DNA of 26,081 nt from an uncultured Gammaproteobacteria bacterium. Lineage in GTDB: Bacteria > Pseudomonadota > Gammaproteobacteria > Steroidobacterales > GCA-2729495. Every line of letters begins with the position of its first letter. Position 1 is the first letter of the stretch. The notes beneath the pieces were generated by a model, which worked only from the letters and a program-made list of their open reading frames with translations, was not told the DNA's origin and ran no database searches. A program made the translations under genes and the position numbers. This document shows positions 9,625 to 17,110 of the stretch, in pieces. The stretch covers positions 1 to 26,081 of the forward strand of contig CALGMY010000084.1 of assembly GCA_937958785.1 (NCBI GenBank), read 5' to 3'.

Positions 9625-10947
9625 TCAGTGCCTGGTGCGGCCGCCGTGCCGGGTGCGGACGAGCAGGGCGGTGGCCAGCAGCACGGCGTTGAGGATGGCC
9701 ATCATGGTGAACGGGACCGTCGGGCCCAGGTGGTCGAAAACGTAGCCACCAGCCAGCGTTGCGAACAGGATGCCCACGCCCCCGATGGCATTGTACAGCC
9801 CCACGACCGGGCCGCGTCCCACGGCCGGGGCTTCCTGGCCGAGGAGTGCACTGCTGGCAACGATCACGCTGATTTCCCCCACGCCGACCAGGATGGCTAC
9901 CGGCGTAAACCCCGGGGCGAAGGGATCGCCTGCCTCGCCGAGCAGGTAGTAGCCGGCCGTGGCGAGGCCCAGGGCGATGCAGAGGCTCGTGATCCGGTCC
10001 AGCCGGTCCGCGATCATGCCCATGAAGAATGCCCAGCCCATCGCAGCGGCCTGGACGATGCCGAACAGCATCCCTCCCCGGGCCATGGCCGCCGCGGGCG
10101 TCATGCCGGTCGCCAGGCCCGCCTGCATGACCCACAGCGAGAAGAACGCCCCGATGATCACGAAGTCGCCGCGACCGATGAACGCCGCCCCATAGGCAAT
10201 GGCCAGCCGCGGATTCGTCCGGGCGAGCCCAGCCGCCTCGAGGACGCTCGTGCCGAGTCCCGGCCCGGCCCGACCGTCTCCCCGGGGTACGGTGCGGGGT
10301 AGCCCGACGGCCAGGATCATCGCTGCGACCAGGGCTATGCCGGCGCCGACCCAGAAGGCGTAGCGCCCGGCGCTCACCGGGTCGGCGCCCCGCGCGGCAA
10401 ACCACAGGGGCAGCGAGGCCAGTCCGAGGGACATGGCGACGACGCCCAGGCCCTGCAACAGGTTGTTCGAGGCGACCCAGCGGCCCCGGGACCGTTCCTC
10501 CGTGGCGTCGACCACGCAGGCGCTCAGCATGAGCGGGGCAAGGGCCACGCCAAACGCGAAGACGACGCGGAAGACCACCAGCTGCAACGTATCGGTCGCG
10601 AAGGGGTAGATGAGCAGGCCGGCCCCCATCAGCACCAGTCCGAGGCAGAAGACGCGCCGCCGGCCGACCCGGTCCGACCAGGCCCCCGCGAAACCGGCGA
10701 GCAGGATCACGACGACTTCCTGCAGGAAGCCCAGGTTGCCGGTCAGCCGGCCCTGCTCCGCTGGGGGGATCCCGAGCACCTCGTTCAGCAGGTACGGCTG
10801 CAGGAAGCTCATGAAGGCGGCGAGGCCGATCGTGAAGAAGGACGCCAGCCAGACCGTGGCCGCATTGCCCCTGGACCAGTCCGCGGCGAGGCCGAACGGT
10901 CCCAGGCGAAGCCCTGCGGCCGGAGGCGGCAGGGCGGAGGGTTCCAT
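9625..10947 (-). CDS. Major facilitator superfamily transporter
   Basis: The protein has 440 residues and twelve hydrophobic segments. The typical loop motif is GAWSDRVGRRRVFCLG after the second segment, with a related GMIADRLDR in the second half. The ATG at 10947-10945 shares one base with the TGA of the TetR gene upstream (TGATG), indicating translational coupling and fixing the start; a longer upstream extension would run through the TetR gene. The protein probably exports or imports a small molecule sensed by the TetR regulator, the usual logic of such pairs, but the substrate is not apparent. Confidence 0.9.
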   Translation of the reverse strand: MEPSALPPPAAGLRLGPFGLAADWSRGNAATVWLASFFTIGLAAFMSFLQPYLLNEVLGIPPAEQGRLTGNLGFLQEVVVILLAGFAGAWSDRVGRRRVFCLGLVLMGAGLLIYPFATDTLQLVVFRVVFAFGVALAPLMLSACVVDATEERSRGRWVASNNLLQGLGVVAMSLGLASLPLWFAARGADPVSAGRYAFWVGAGIALVAAMILAVGLPRTVPRGDGRAGPGLGTSVLEAAGLARTNPRLAIAYGAAFIGRGDFVIIGAFFSLWVMQAGLATGMTPAAAMARGGMLFGIVQAAAMGWAFFMGMIADRLDRITSLCIALGLATAGYYLLGEAGDPFAPGFTPVAILVGVGEISVIVASSALLGQEAPAVGRGPVVGLYNAIGGVGILFATLAGGYVFDHLGPTVPFTMMAILNAVLLATALLVRTRHGGRTRH

Positions 10948-11657
10948 CAGGCGGGCTGCTGGCCCCGGGTGCGCAGTTCCCGGATCTCGGCGAGGGTTGC
11001 CGCCGACGCGGGTGCTGCCAGCATGCCGGCGATGCAGTCGACCAGGTTGCTGACGAAGAGCACGGGGAGCGCGTGGTTCACCAGGGGCGCCTCGCCACCC
11101 TGGAGCCGCTCCCGGTCGGCCAGGGCGTCGATGGCGAGCACCCAGGCCAGCCCGAACCGGGGTCCGAACACCTCGTCGGGAACGTCGGGCAGGACGCGCC
11201 GGATGCCGTAGTACACCTGGCCGATGCTGCTGCCGAACTGGCCGCGCCACATGCCGACGAGGTTCATCTTCGGGTGCCCGAGGAGCTGGGACAGGACCTG
11301 GATGAAGTCGTGGCCGCCCTCGGAGCCCTCGATTTCCTCGACCACGGGGTACACCAGCGTACCGACCAGCGTCAGGACATCCGGGCCCGGGTCCTGCTGC
11401 GGAAGGCCGGCCAGCATCTCGTTGCGCCGGGTGTTGAGGCGGTCCATCCGGTACTCGTAGATGGCGGTGGTGAGCGAGTCCTTCGAGCCAAAGTGGTAGT
11501 GGGACGCCGACGAGTTCCGCTGGCCCGCCTCGGCATTGATCTGGCGCAGCGACACGTTGTCGATGCCGTGTCGGGCGAAGAGGCGTTCAGCCGCCAGGAT
11601 CAGCTGCTCCCGCGTGCGGGCGCTGGTCGGCGTGAGCTTGGTCCTGGCCTTGAGCAT
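10947..11657 (-). CDS. TetR/AcrR family transcriptional regulator
   Basis: The product has 236 residues. Residues 14-62 form the three-helix DNA-binding domain (TREQLILAAERLFARHGIDN, then VSLRQINAEAGQ and the recognition helix region ASHYHFGSKDSLTTAI). The rest is a helical ligand-binding and dimerisation domain of unclear specificity. A good Shine-Dalgarno (GGGGGAG) lies eight bases before the ATG. It sits between the nitrilase-like gene and the MFS gene on one strand, 60 bases after the former and overlapping the latter by one base. It likely controls this operon; a direct target site is not proven. The motif at 12810 is one candidate, although the GntR protein is the other contender. Confidence 0.92.
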   Translation of the reverse strand: MLKARTKLTPTSARTREQLILAAERLFARHGIDNVSLRQINAEAGQRNSSASHYHFGSKDSLTTAIYEYRMDRLNTRRNEMLAGLPQQDPGPDVLTLVGTLVYPVVEEIEGSEGGHDFIQVLSQLLGHPKMNLVGMWRGQFGSSIGQVYYGIRRVLPDVPDEVFGPRFGLAWVLAIDALADRERLQGGEAPLVNHALPVLFVSNLVDCIAGMLAAPASAATLAEIRELRTRGQQPA

Positions 11658-11717
11658 GTCGCTGTCTCCCCCACGAAGACATCGTCGGCACGTGGTCGGC
11701 TGAAGAGGGCGGACGTC

Positions 11718-12776
11718 CTACCAGTAGTGGGTCCAGCGGGCCCGCTCCTGGAAGTACCGGAAGGCGTCCCGCTTGTCCTTCGGAATATAGTCGATGTAGC
11801 CGCCGGGGGCGTATCGCTCCCGGTACTGGTCGAACACCGGCTTGTAGAGGGAGAGGTGCAGGTCGGGGATCCGGTGGCGGGCCCGGAATTCGCCGATCGG
11901 GATGCGCGTGAGAACCCGCGTCTCGAAGGCGCCGGCCTTGCAGAGTTCGATGCCCCGGGGCCCGAAGATGGCCGAGCGGCCCGGCCCGCCGAAGTTCGTG
12001 TCCTCGAAGAAGCCCGGGTTGCGCCCGTGGGTGCTCACCGAGTTGTTCGCGATCATGGTGTACAGGCTGTTGTGGTACGAGGTCAGGCGCATGTCGTCGT
12101 ACTCGAAGCCGCCAGTTGCCACGCGGCAGATGATTTCGGCCCCCTTGAACGCCATGCAGCGGAACAGCTCGGGTTCGAACTGGACGGCCGACATGCCGAT
12201 GTTGCCGATGTCGGTCTTCTCGACGGGAATCACGGCGTCGAGGCCGTACATCTCGACGAACCGGTCATACACGTCGTAGATCACCGAGGTGTACTGCTCC
12301 GAGCCGGGGAACATGCCCCGCACGTTGCGCTGCTTCCAGTGCTGCACGACCGTGCCGTCGGGCTTCACCATGATCATGAGGTGCAGGATGTGGCCCGGCC
12401 AGTTCTTGGTGTCCTTGGCGTAGGTACCGAAGACGATGTAGCAGTTGTACTTCTTCGCCCGTTTGGCGACCTCTTCGGTTTCGGGACCGGGGATCTCCAG
12501 CGCGATGTTGTAGTGCTGCTCCCTCGTCCACTCCGAGAAGCCCGTGATCGGGAACTCGTGGAAGAGCAGCAGGTCACTGCGTCCGCCATAACCCTGGGCG
12601 ATGTCGATGCACTCGAGGAAATAGTCCAGGTTCCGCTTGAGGTCCGGACCGGGGTTGCTGCCGCTGACTCCCTGGACACGGGTCTGGACGACCGCGGCCG
12701 TGATGGCCTCCTGGCGCAGGGCCACGGTGGGGTAGGTGCCGTCGGCGCGGACCATGGGTTCGGTGGGGGTGTTCAT
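11718..12776 (-). CDS. Nitrilase superfamily (carbon-nitrogen hydrolase fold) protein lacking the canonical cysteine
   Basis: This 352-residue protein has the alpha-beta-beta-alpha nitrilase/amidase fold, closest in feel to aliphatic amidases and formamidases. Visible landmarks are the general base Glu74 (LLLFHEFPITGF), Lys148 (VQHWKQRNVRG), a second Glu160 (FPGSEQ), and AFKGAEIICRVATGG after the nucleophile elbow. The elbow itself reads NIGMSAVQFEPELFR. Canonical enzymes have a Cys six residues before the PE; here that position is S196, or V198 if aligned from IG. No cysteine exists there, and the elbow is about two residues short. Classical amide or nitrile hydrolysis by a Cys thioester is therefore doubtful. 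The codons are intact and the gene leads an operon with its own promoter region, so it looks functional rather than decayed. It may be a non-catalytic or altered-chemistry member. Confidence 0.85.
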   Translation of the reverse strand: MNTPTEPMVRADGTYPTVALRQEAITAAVVQTRVQGVSGSNPGPDLKRNLDYFLECIDIAQGYGGRSDLLLFHEFPITGFSEWTREQHYNIALEIPGPETEEVAKRAKKYNCYIVFGTYAKDTKNWPGHILHLMIMVKPDGTVVQHWKQRNVRGMFPGSEQYTSVIYDVYDRFVEMYGLDAVIPVEKTDIGNIGMSAVQFEPELFRCMAFKGAEIICRVATGGFEYDDMRLTSYHNSLYTMIANNSVSTHGRNPGFFEDTNFGGPGRSAIFGPRGIELCKAGAFETRVLTRIPIGEFRARHRIPDLHLSLYKPVFDQYRERYAPGGYIDYIPKDKRDAFRYFQERARWTHYW

Positions 12777-12807
12777 GGGGTAGTTGCTCTCGCCTGGCTG
12801 CGTTGGG

Positions 12808-12836
12808 GTTATGATATAGTCATGATGTTAATACAA
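12808..12836 (-). promoter_or_regulatory. Putative promoter and operator between nitrilase-like and gntR genes
   Basis: The 95-base divergent intergenic region holds an AT-rich island in GC-rich surroundings. On the minus strand, TTGTAT (12836-12831) and CATAAC (12813-12808) stand 17 bases apart, a plausible sigma-70 promoter for the nitrilase-like operon. Overlapping it is TATGATATAGTCATGAT (12810-12826), an imperfect palindrome that matches 14 of 17 positions of the site at 21191-21207. A site across the promoter suggests repression. No equally convincing plus-strand promoter for gntR was found. Confidence 0.5.
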
Positions 12837-12871
12837 ATCGCCGGCCCCGTTCTGGCCCAGGAGACCGGCTG

Positions 12872-13645
12872 ATGGCTGCGGCAAGACGTCCCGCTGGTCC
12901 CGCCCAGGGTACCGTCGACCTTTCCCTGCGCAGCCCCCGCTACATCCAGGTGTACGCGGCCATCCGGGACTGGATCTACCAGGGCACCTACCGTCCCGGG
13001 CAGCGCCTGCCCACCGAGGGCGAACTCTGCGAACTCTTCGCGGTGTCCCGCATCACCACCCGCAAGGCCGTCGACATGCTGGTCGACGAGGCGCTCGTGG
13101 TGCGCCAGCCGGGGCGGGGCACTTTCGTCGTCGAGGACCTGGCCGATGCCCCGGTGATCGGCGACATGGAGCAGCTGCTGCGCAAGGTCGAGCGGCTGGG
13201 CAAGAACACCCGGGTGGCCCGCGCCGAAGTCCAGGAGCAGGTTGCCGATGCCGAGACCCGCAAGGACCTGGGCCTTGCCGAAGGCGCCCGGGTCCAGCGC
13301 GCGTCCCATGTTCGACTGCTGAACAAGGAGCCCATCGGCTACGTGGTCACCTTCATCCCGGCCGATCTCGAGGTGCGCTTCGACCTCAACGAACTGAACG
13401 AGAGCCCCATGCTCAATCTCCTGGAGCGCAAGGGCGTGGACATCGCCTCCTGCGACCAGGTGATCACGGCGACCCTCGCCGATGGCCGGCTGGCTGCCCT
13501 GCTGAACACCACGGTGGGCGCGCCGCTCGTGCACGTGCGCCTCATGGTCTTCGACAGCCGCCGCCGGCCCGTCGAGCGGCTGGTCGCCTGGTACCGCGCT
13601 GACCACTACCATCACCACGTGCACCTGACGAGGAAGAGCCGCTGA
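12872..13645 (+). CDS. GntR family transcriptional regulator, HutC subfamily
   Basis: The product has 257 residues. The winged helix-turn-helix covers residues 22-88, with the GntR signatures YAAIRDWIYQGTYRPGQRLP, ELCELFAVSRITTRKAVDML and VRQPGRGTFV. A UTRA effector domain (about 105-250) follows, ending RPVERLVAWYRADHYHHHV as in HutC/FarR/TreR proteins. Such regulators usually repress nearby catabolic or uptake genes and release DNA on binding the substrate or an intermediate. The GGAG at about 12860 serves as ribosome binding site. The gene is divergent from the nitrilase-like operon and overlaps the binding-protein gene by one base (TGATG), so it likely autoregulates together with the transporter. 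Confidence 0.93.
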   Translation: MAAARRPAGPAQGTVDLSLRSPRYIQVYAAIRDWIYQGTYRPGQRLPTEGELCELFAVSRITTRKAVDMLVDEALVVRQPGRGTFVVEDLADAPVIGDMEQLLRKVERLGKNTRVARAEVQEQVADAETRKDLGLAEGARVQRASHVRLLNKEPIGYVVTFIPADLEVRFDLNELNESPMLNLLERKGVDIASCDQVITATLADGRLAALLNTTVGAPLVHVRLMVFDSRRRPVERLVAWYRADHYHHHVHLTRKSR

Positions 13646-15231
13646 TGGCCATCGAACGGGTCGTAGGAGCGGCTTCAGCCGCGATAGCGCTTGCACTGGC
13701 ACTGGTGGTCGTGCCGATCGCGGCTGAAGCCGCTCCCACGGCCGCCGCCCCTGCCGTCCTCAAGCGCGGCACCGCCGCCGAGCCGAACAGCCTCGACCCC
13801 CATGTGGCCACGGGCAACACGGCGAGTTCCGTGCTGTACGACCTCAACGTGGGACTCACCGCCCTCGATGCCCGCAGCCGGGTGATCCCCGGAGCGGCGG
13901 AGTCCTGGACAGTTAGTCCCGACGGGCTGACCTATACCTTCCGGCTGCGCCCGGGGCTCAAGTGGTCCGATGGCTCGGCGCTGTCCAGCGAGGACTTCGT
14001 CTGGTCTGCGCGCCGGCTGGTGACCCCATCCACCGCCGCCCGGTTCGCGTCCTTCTTCTATCCGGTAAGGAATGCCCGCGCGATCGTCCGGGGCAAGCTG
14101 CCCCCGGAGCAGCTCGGCGTGGAGGCGCCGGATCCACGCACCGTGGTCTACCGGCTGGAGTCGCCGGCGGCCTACTTCCTCGAGAACCTCGCCTCCAACG
14201 TGGGCGCACCGGTGCCCCGCCGACAGGTCGAGAAGTTCGGTCGCCAGTGGACGCGCCCGGGACAGATGCTCACCAGCGGGCCGTTCCGCCTGGCCGAGGT
14301 CGTGCCCCAGTCCTACATCGCGCTCGAGAAGAACCCCTACTTCTACGATGCTGCCTCCGTGAAGCTGGACCGGGTCGTGTACTACCCGACCCAGAACGCG
14401 GAGACGAGCCTCCGCCGCTACCTCGCTGGCGAGCTCGACCTGGTCTTCAACTTCCCGGGCGACAAGCTCCGGGAGCTGCAGGCCGACCGGCCGAAGGAAG
14501 TGAAGGTCTCGCCCTCCCTGTCCGTGAATTACCTGGTGATGAACCTCACCAGGCCGCCCTTCAACGATGCCCGGGTCCGGCGCGCGCTGTCGCTGGCACT
14601 GGACCGGGAAGGCCTCGTGAGCAAGTTCCTCGGCACCGGTTACCGGGCCGCCTGGACCATCACGCCGCCGACGGTGGACGGTTACACGGCGCCGGTCCGG
14701 CCGGAGGCGAAGCTGGCCCCCGCCGCGCGCCTCGCCGAGGCTGGCTACGGACCCGGCAAGCCGGTGCAGTTCGAGATCCGCTACGAGAGCCAGGAGGAGA
14801 ACCGGCGAATCGTGGTGGCGATGGCCGCCATGTGGAAGGCCATCGGCGTGAATGCCCAGCCCCTCGCCAGCGACCTGAACGGGCTGAACAAGGATGCCCG
14901 GACCGGCTCGTTCGAGATGCTCCGCTACACGTGGTTCGCGCCCAACGACGATCCCTACAGCTTCCTCGGGCTGATGGAGACCGGCACGACGGGCAACTAC
15001 TCGAAGTACAGCAACCCGGCCTACGACGCCGCGCTGAAGAAGGCCAACGCCACGCTGGACAACCCGGCCCGGCTCAAGCTGCTCGCCGAGGCGGAGGCGC
15101 TGGTGTTCAAGGCGGAGGAACCGGTGATCCCCGTGTTCTTCTACGGGCGGCGGTACCTCGTGAAGCCCTACGTCAAGGGCTTCGAGCCGAACCAGCGGGC
15201 AGTGAATCCGTCCCGCTACCTGTCCCGCTGA
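13645..15231 (+). CDS. ABC transporter oligopeptide-type solute-binding protein (SBP_bac_5)
   Basis: This 528-residue periplasmic protein is of the OppA/DppA/MppA class. After the signal peptide, the family opening EPNSLDPHVATGNTASSVLYD is seen, then GLTYTFRLRPGLKWSDG, SGPFRLAEVVP, LVMNLTRPPFNDARVRRALS and the late YTWFAPNDDPYSFLGLM and TGNYSKYSNPAYDAALKKA. It should bind a peptide or other extended ligand and hand it to the DppB/DppC permease encoded at 18076-19910. The start is fixed by the TGATG overlap with gntR and a strong GAGGAAGAG six bases upstream. The signal peptide (residues 1-29, probable cleavage AEA-AP) is almost wholly translated from a REP-like inverted repeat at 13663-13739 and has only one positive charge. 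The gene converges on the permease operon instead of heading it. Confidence 0.93.
   Translation: MAIERVVGAASAAIALALALVVVPIAAEAAPTAAAPAVLKRGTAAEPNSLDPHVATGNTASSVLYDLNVGLTALDARSRVIPGAAESWTVSPDGLTYTFRLRPGLKWSDGSALSSEDFVWSARRLVTPSTAARFASFFYPVRNARAIVRGKLPPEQLGVEAPDPRTVVYRLESPAAYFLENLASNVGAPVPRRQVEKFGRQWTRPGQMLTSGPFRLAEVVPQSYIALEKNPYFYDAASVKLDRVVYYPTQNAETSLRRYLAGELDLVFNFPGDKLRELQADRPKEVKVSPSLSVNYLVMNLTRPPFNDARVRRALSLALDREGLVSKFLGTGYRAAWTITPPTVDGYTAPVRPEAKLAPAARLAEAGYGPGKPVQFEIRYESQEENRRIVVAMAAMWKAIGVNAQPLASDLNGLNKDARTGSFEMLRYTWFAPNDDPYSFLGLMETGTTGNYSKYSNPAYDAALKKANATLDNPARLKLLAEAEALVFKAEEPVIPVFFYGRRYLVKPYVKGFEPNQRAVNPSRYLSR
13663..13739. repeat. REP-like inverted repeat forming the signal-peptide coding region
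   Basis: Two 23-base arms, 13663-13685 and 13717-13739, are inverted copies that differ at one base (GTAGGAGC versus GTGGGAGC at the outer end). They share the core GGAGCGGCTTCAGCCGCGAT. The 31-base spacer encodes ALALALVVV-type hydrophobic residues. Read in frame, the left arm gives VGAASAAI and the right arm IAAEAAPT. The same core and peptide occur at 2387-2454. In mRNA the arms could form a long hairpin starting 18 bases after the start codon. Confidence 0.85.
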
Positions 15232-15238
15232 ACCGGTC

Positions 15239-15255
15239 CTTCGCCGTCAGCGAAG
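15239..15255. terminator. Possible small bidirectional stem-loop between convergent genes
   Basis: CTTCGC (15239-15244) and GCGAAG (15250-15255) form a perfect six-base stem with a five-base loop, eight bases after the solute-binding protein stop and overlapping the last codons of the macro-domain gene. No T tract follows on either strand, so intrinsic termination is only a weak suggestion. It is reported because it is the only stem-loop in this 15-base convergent gap. Confidence 0.25.
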
Positions 15256-15792
15256 CGGGGCGGACAGCGCCGCGTTCAGTGTCGCCTCCATCCCGTCGCT
15301 GAAGGCCACCAGCTGCACCTGCTCCAGCACGTCGTCGGCCGCCAGGAACACCAGCACCGCCCGCACCGCGATGCCGGCCGCAAGGGCCGGGGGGAAGCCG
15401 TAGGCGCCACAGCTGATCGCCGGGAAGGCAACGCTGCGGAGGGCCTCGTCCCGCGCGAGTTCCAGGCTGCGGCGATAGGCGCTGGTGAGCAGCCGGGCCT
15501 CGCCGGCGGTGCCGCCCTGCCAGACCGGCCCGACCGTGTGGATCACGTGGCGGGCGGGTAGCGCGAACCCGGGCGTGATGCGTGCCTCCCCGGTGGGGCA
15601 GCGGACGCCGGGTTCGAATTCGGGGAAGGCGGCGCAGGCCGCCAGCAGCCCGGGCCCCGCCGCCCGGTGGATGGCGCCATCGACGCCACCCCCACCCAGC
15701 AGGGAGGGGTTCGCGGCATTCACGATGGCATCGACCCGGAGCGTCGTGATGTCCGCCCGGACGACGTCGATCCGCTGCATCCTGGCCGTCAT
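15247..15792 (-). CDS. Macro domain protein (YmdB-like, ADP-ribose binding)
   Basis: The product has 181 residues and is one complete macro domain. The N-terminal VVRADITTLRVDAIVNAAN, then PSLLGGGGVDGAIHRAAGP, the strand GFALPARHVIHTVGPVW and the phosphate-binding loop SVAFPAISCGAYGFPP are the classic adenine, catalytic and ribose/phosphate-binding elements. Bacterial members bind or hydrolyse O-acetyl-ADP-ribose or remove ADP-ribose from proteins in the cytoplasm. The ATG at 15792 overlaps the DUF1330 stop (ATGA), which fixes the start; an internal Met five codons later is an alternative. It is the last gene of the ABC transporter operon. Why an ADP-ribose enzyme is coupled to peptide-type transport is unclear. 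Confidence 0.93.
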   Translation of the reverse strand: MTARMQRIDVVRADITTLRVDAIVNAANPSLLGGGGVDGAIHRAAGPGLLAACAAFPEFEPGVRCPTGEARITPGFALPARHVIHTVGPVWQGGTAGEARLLTSAYRRSLELARDEALRSVAFPAISCGAYGFPPALAAGIAVRAVLVFLAADDVLEQVQLVAFSDGMEATLNAALSAPLR

Positions 15793-16121
15793 TCCGGCCC
15801 TGGCAGGGCCTGGATCGCCGCCGGCGAGTCGACCAGGATGACCTGGAACCGCCCGGTGCCCTCGCGCAGCCGCCGGGCCGCGGCGTACTCGGGTGAGTTC
15901 CAGAAGCGCAGCGCGCTGGCCCGGTCCGGCCACTCGGACACCAGGGCGCTCGGGCTCGCGCCCCAGTCCCCCTCGAGGACCTGGCCGCCGGCCCCGCGGA
16001 TCACGTACCGGCCGCCGAACTGCGCCACCAGCGGCGGGACGACGCGGGCGTAGCCGGCCAGGAACCGTTCCCGGTCGGTGAAGTCGGCGATCACGATCAT
16101 GTAGCAGCGTTGCCCGCTCAT
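15789..16121 (-). CDS. DUF1330 family protein
   Basis: This 110-residue dimeric ferredoxin-like (alpha/beta barrel) protein has the family pattern: YMIVIADFTDRERFLAGYAR, then VVPPLVAQFGGRYVIRGAG, LEGDW, and the C-terminal ALRFWNSPEYAAARRLREG. The function of DUF1330 proteins is not established. The start at 16121 overlaps the stop of the ATP-binding protein gene by ATGA and the stop overlaps the macro-domain start by ATGA, so the three genes are translationally coupled. Confidence 0.9.
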   Translation of the reverse strand: MSGQRCYMIVIADFTDRERFLAGYARVVPPLVAQFGGRYVIRGAGGQVLEGDWGASPSALVSEWPDRASALRFWNSPEYAAARRLREGTGRFQVILVDSPAAIQALPGPE

Positions 16122-17110
16122 GCCGGTGCCGTGTCCTGCCGGCGATGGCATGCCACGCCGTGGCCCGGGGCGACGTCCACCAGCGCCGGCTCCTGGGTGA
16201 TGCACACGGGCACCGCGAGCGGGCATCGGGTCCGGAACACGCAGCCGCTCGGCGGGTCCATCGGCGAGGGCAGCTCACCGTCGAGGACCAGGGACCGGGA
16301 CGGGTCGGCCTGGTCCGGATCTGGCACCGGGACCGCGCTGATCAGTGCCTGGCTGTAGGGGTGCCGCGGCGCCCCGAAGAAGGACAGGCGCGGGCCCGTC
16401 TCCATGGCCCGGCCGAGGTACATCACCAGCACCCGGTGGCTCATGTAGCGGACGATGGACAGGTCGTGGCTGATGAACAGCAGCGCCACGCCGGTGTCCC
16501 GCTGCAGGTCCCGGAGCAGGTTGCAGATCTGGGCCTGGATCGACACGTCGAGCGAGCTCACCGGCTCGTCGCAGACGATGACCTTGGGTTCGCAGATCAT
16601 GGCCCGGGCGATGCTGATCCGCTGGCACTGCCCGCCGCTGAACTCGTTCGGATAGCGGCTCTGCATCTCCGGCCGCAGGCCGACCCGGTCCAGCATGGCA
16701 TCCACGCGCCGTCGTCGCTCGTCCCGCCCCAGCTCCGGCCGGTGCACCTCGAGCGGCTCCGCGACGATCTCGCCGATGGTCATGCGGGGGTTCAGGCTGG
16801 AGAGCGGGTCCTGGAAGATGATCTGCAGGTCCTTGCGGCAGGCCTTGAGCTCCGCAGGCGACAGCGTGCACAGGTCCCGTCCTTCCCAGAGCACGCGGCC
16901 CGCGGCCGGTCGCACGAGTTGCAGCACGCCCTTGCCCAGGGACGATTTGCCGCAGCCCGTCTCGCCAACGATGCCGAGCGTCTCGCCCGCCCGCAGCTCG
17001 AAGCTGACGTCGTTCACGGCCTTCAGCGTCAGCGGGTGCCGACGGAACAGTCCCCCCGCCGGGACCTCGTAATGCACCGACAGGTGCTCGACGGTGAGTA
17101 CGCTGCTCAT
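16118..17110 (-). CDS. Oligopeptide/dipeptide ABC transporter ATP-binding protein (OppF/DppF type)
   Basis: The product has 330 residues. The Walker A loop is GETGCGKSS at 49-57, the Q-loop IIFQDP at 97-102, the signature FSGGQ at 157-161 (Phe replacing the usual Leu), Walker B VIVCDEP at 177-183 and the switch His in FISHD. The C-terminal oligopeptide extension has the cysteine pattern GCVFRTRCPLAVPVC (C290, C296, C303, plus C321), which in DppD/DppF-type proteins is associated with a [4Fe-4S] cluster. It pairs with the OppD-type ATPase to drive the DppB/DppC permease. The start overlaps the upstream ATPase stop by four bases. Confidence 0.95.
   Translation of the reverse strand: MSSVLTVEHLSVHYEVPAGGLFRRHPLTLKAVNDVSFELRAGETLGIVGETGCGKSSLGKGVLQLVRPAAGRVLWEGRDLCTLSPAELKACRKDLQIIFQDPLSSLNPRMTIGEIVAEPLEVHRPELGRDERRRRVDAMLDRVGLRPEMQSRYPNEFSGGQCQRISIARAMICEPKVIVCDEPVSSLDVSIQAQICNLLRDLQRDTGVALLFISHDLSIVRYMSHRVLVMYLGRAMETGPRLSFFGAPRHPYSQALISAVPVPDPDQADPSRSLVLDGELPSPMDPPSGCVFRTRCPLAVPVCITQEPALVDVAPGHGVACHRRQDTAPA

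Noticed and set aside
7820..10405. Very long open frame on the minus strand (861 codons) across the receptor, reductase and MFS genes
   Set aside because: It has low-complexity Arg/Gly/His/Pro-rich composition typical of off-frame reading in GC-rich DNA and spans three convincing genes in other frames.
10948..11250. N-terminal extension of the MFS gene at 9625-10947
   Set aside because: The extra 101 codons lie within the TetR gene and are Arg/Pro-rich; the TGATG overlap gives a natural start at 10947.
15793..16278. Extension of the macro-domain frame through the DUF1330 gene
   Set aside because: The upstream portion is off-frame sequence of DUF1330 and OppF; the ATG at 15792 overlaps the DUF1330 stop exactly.
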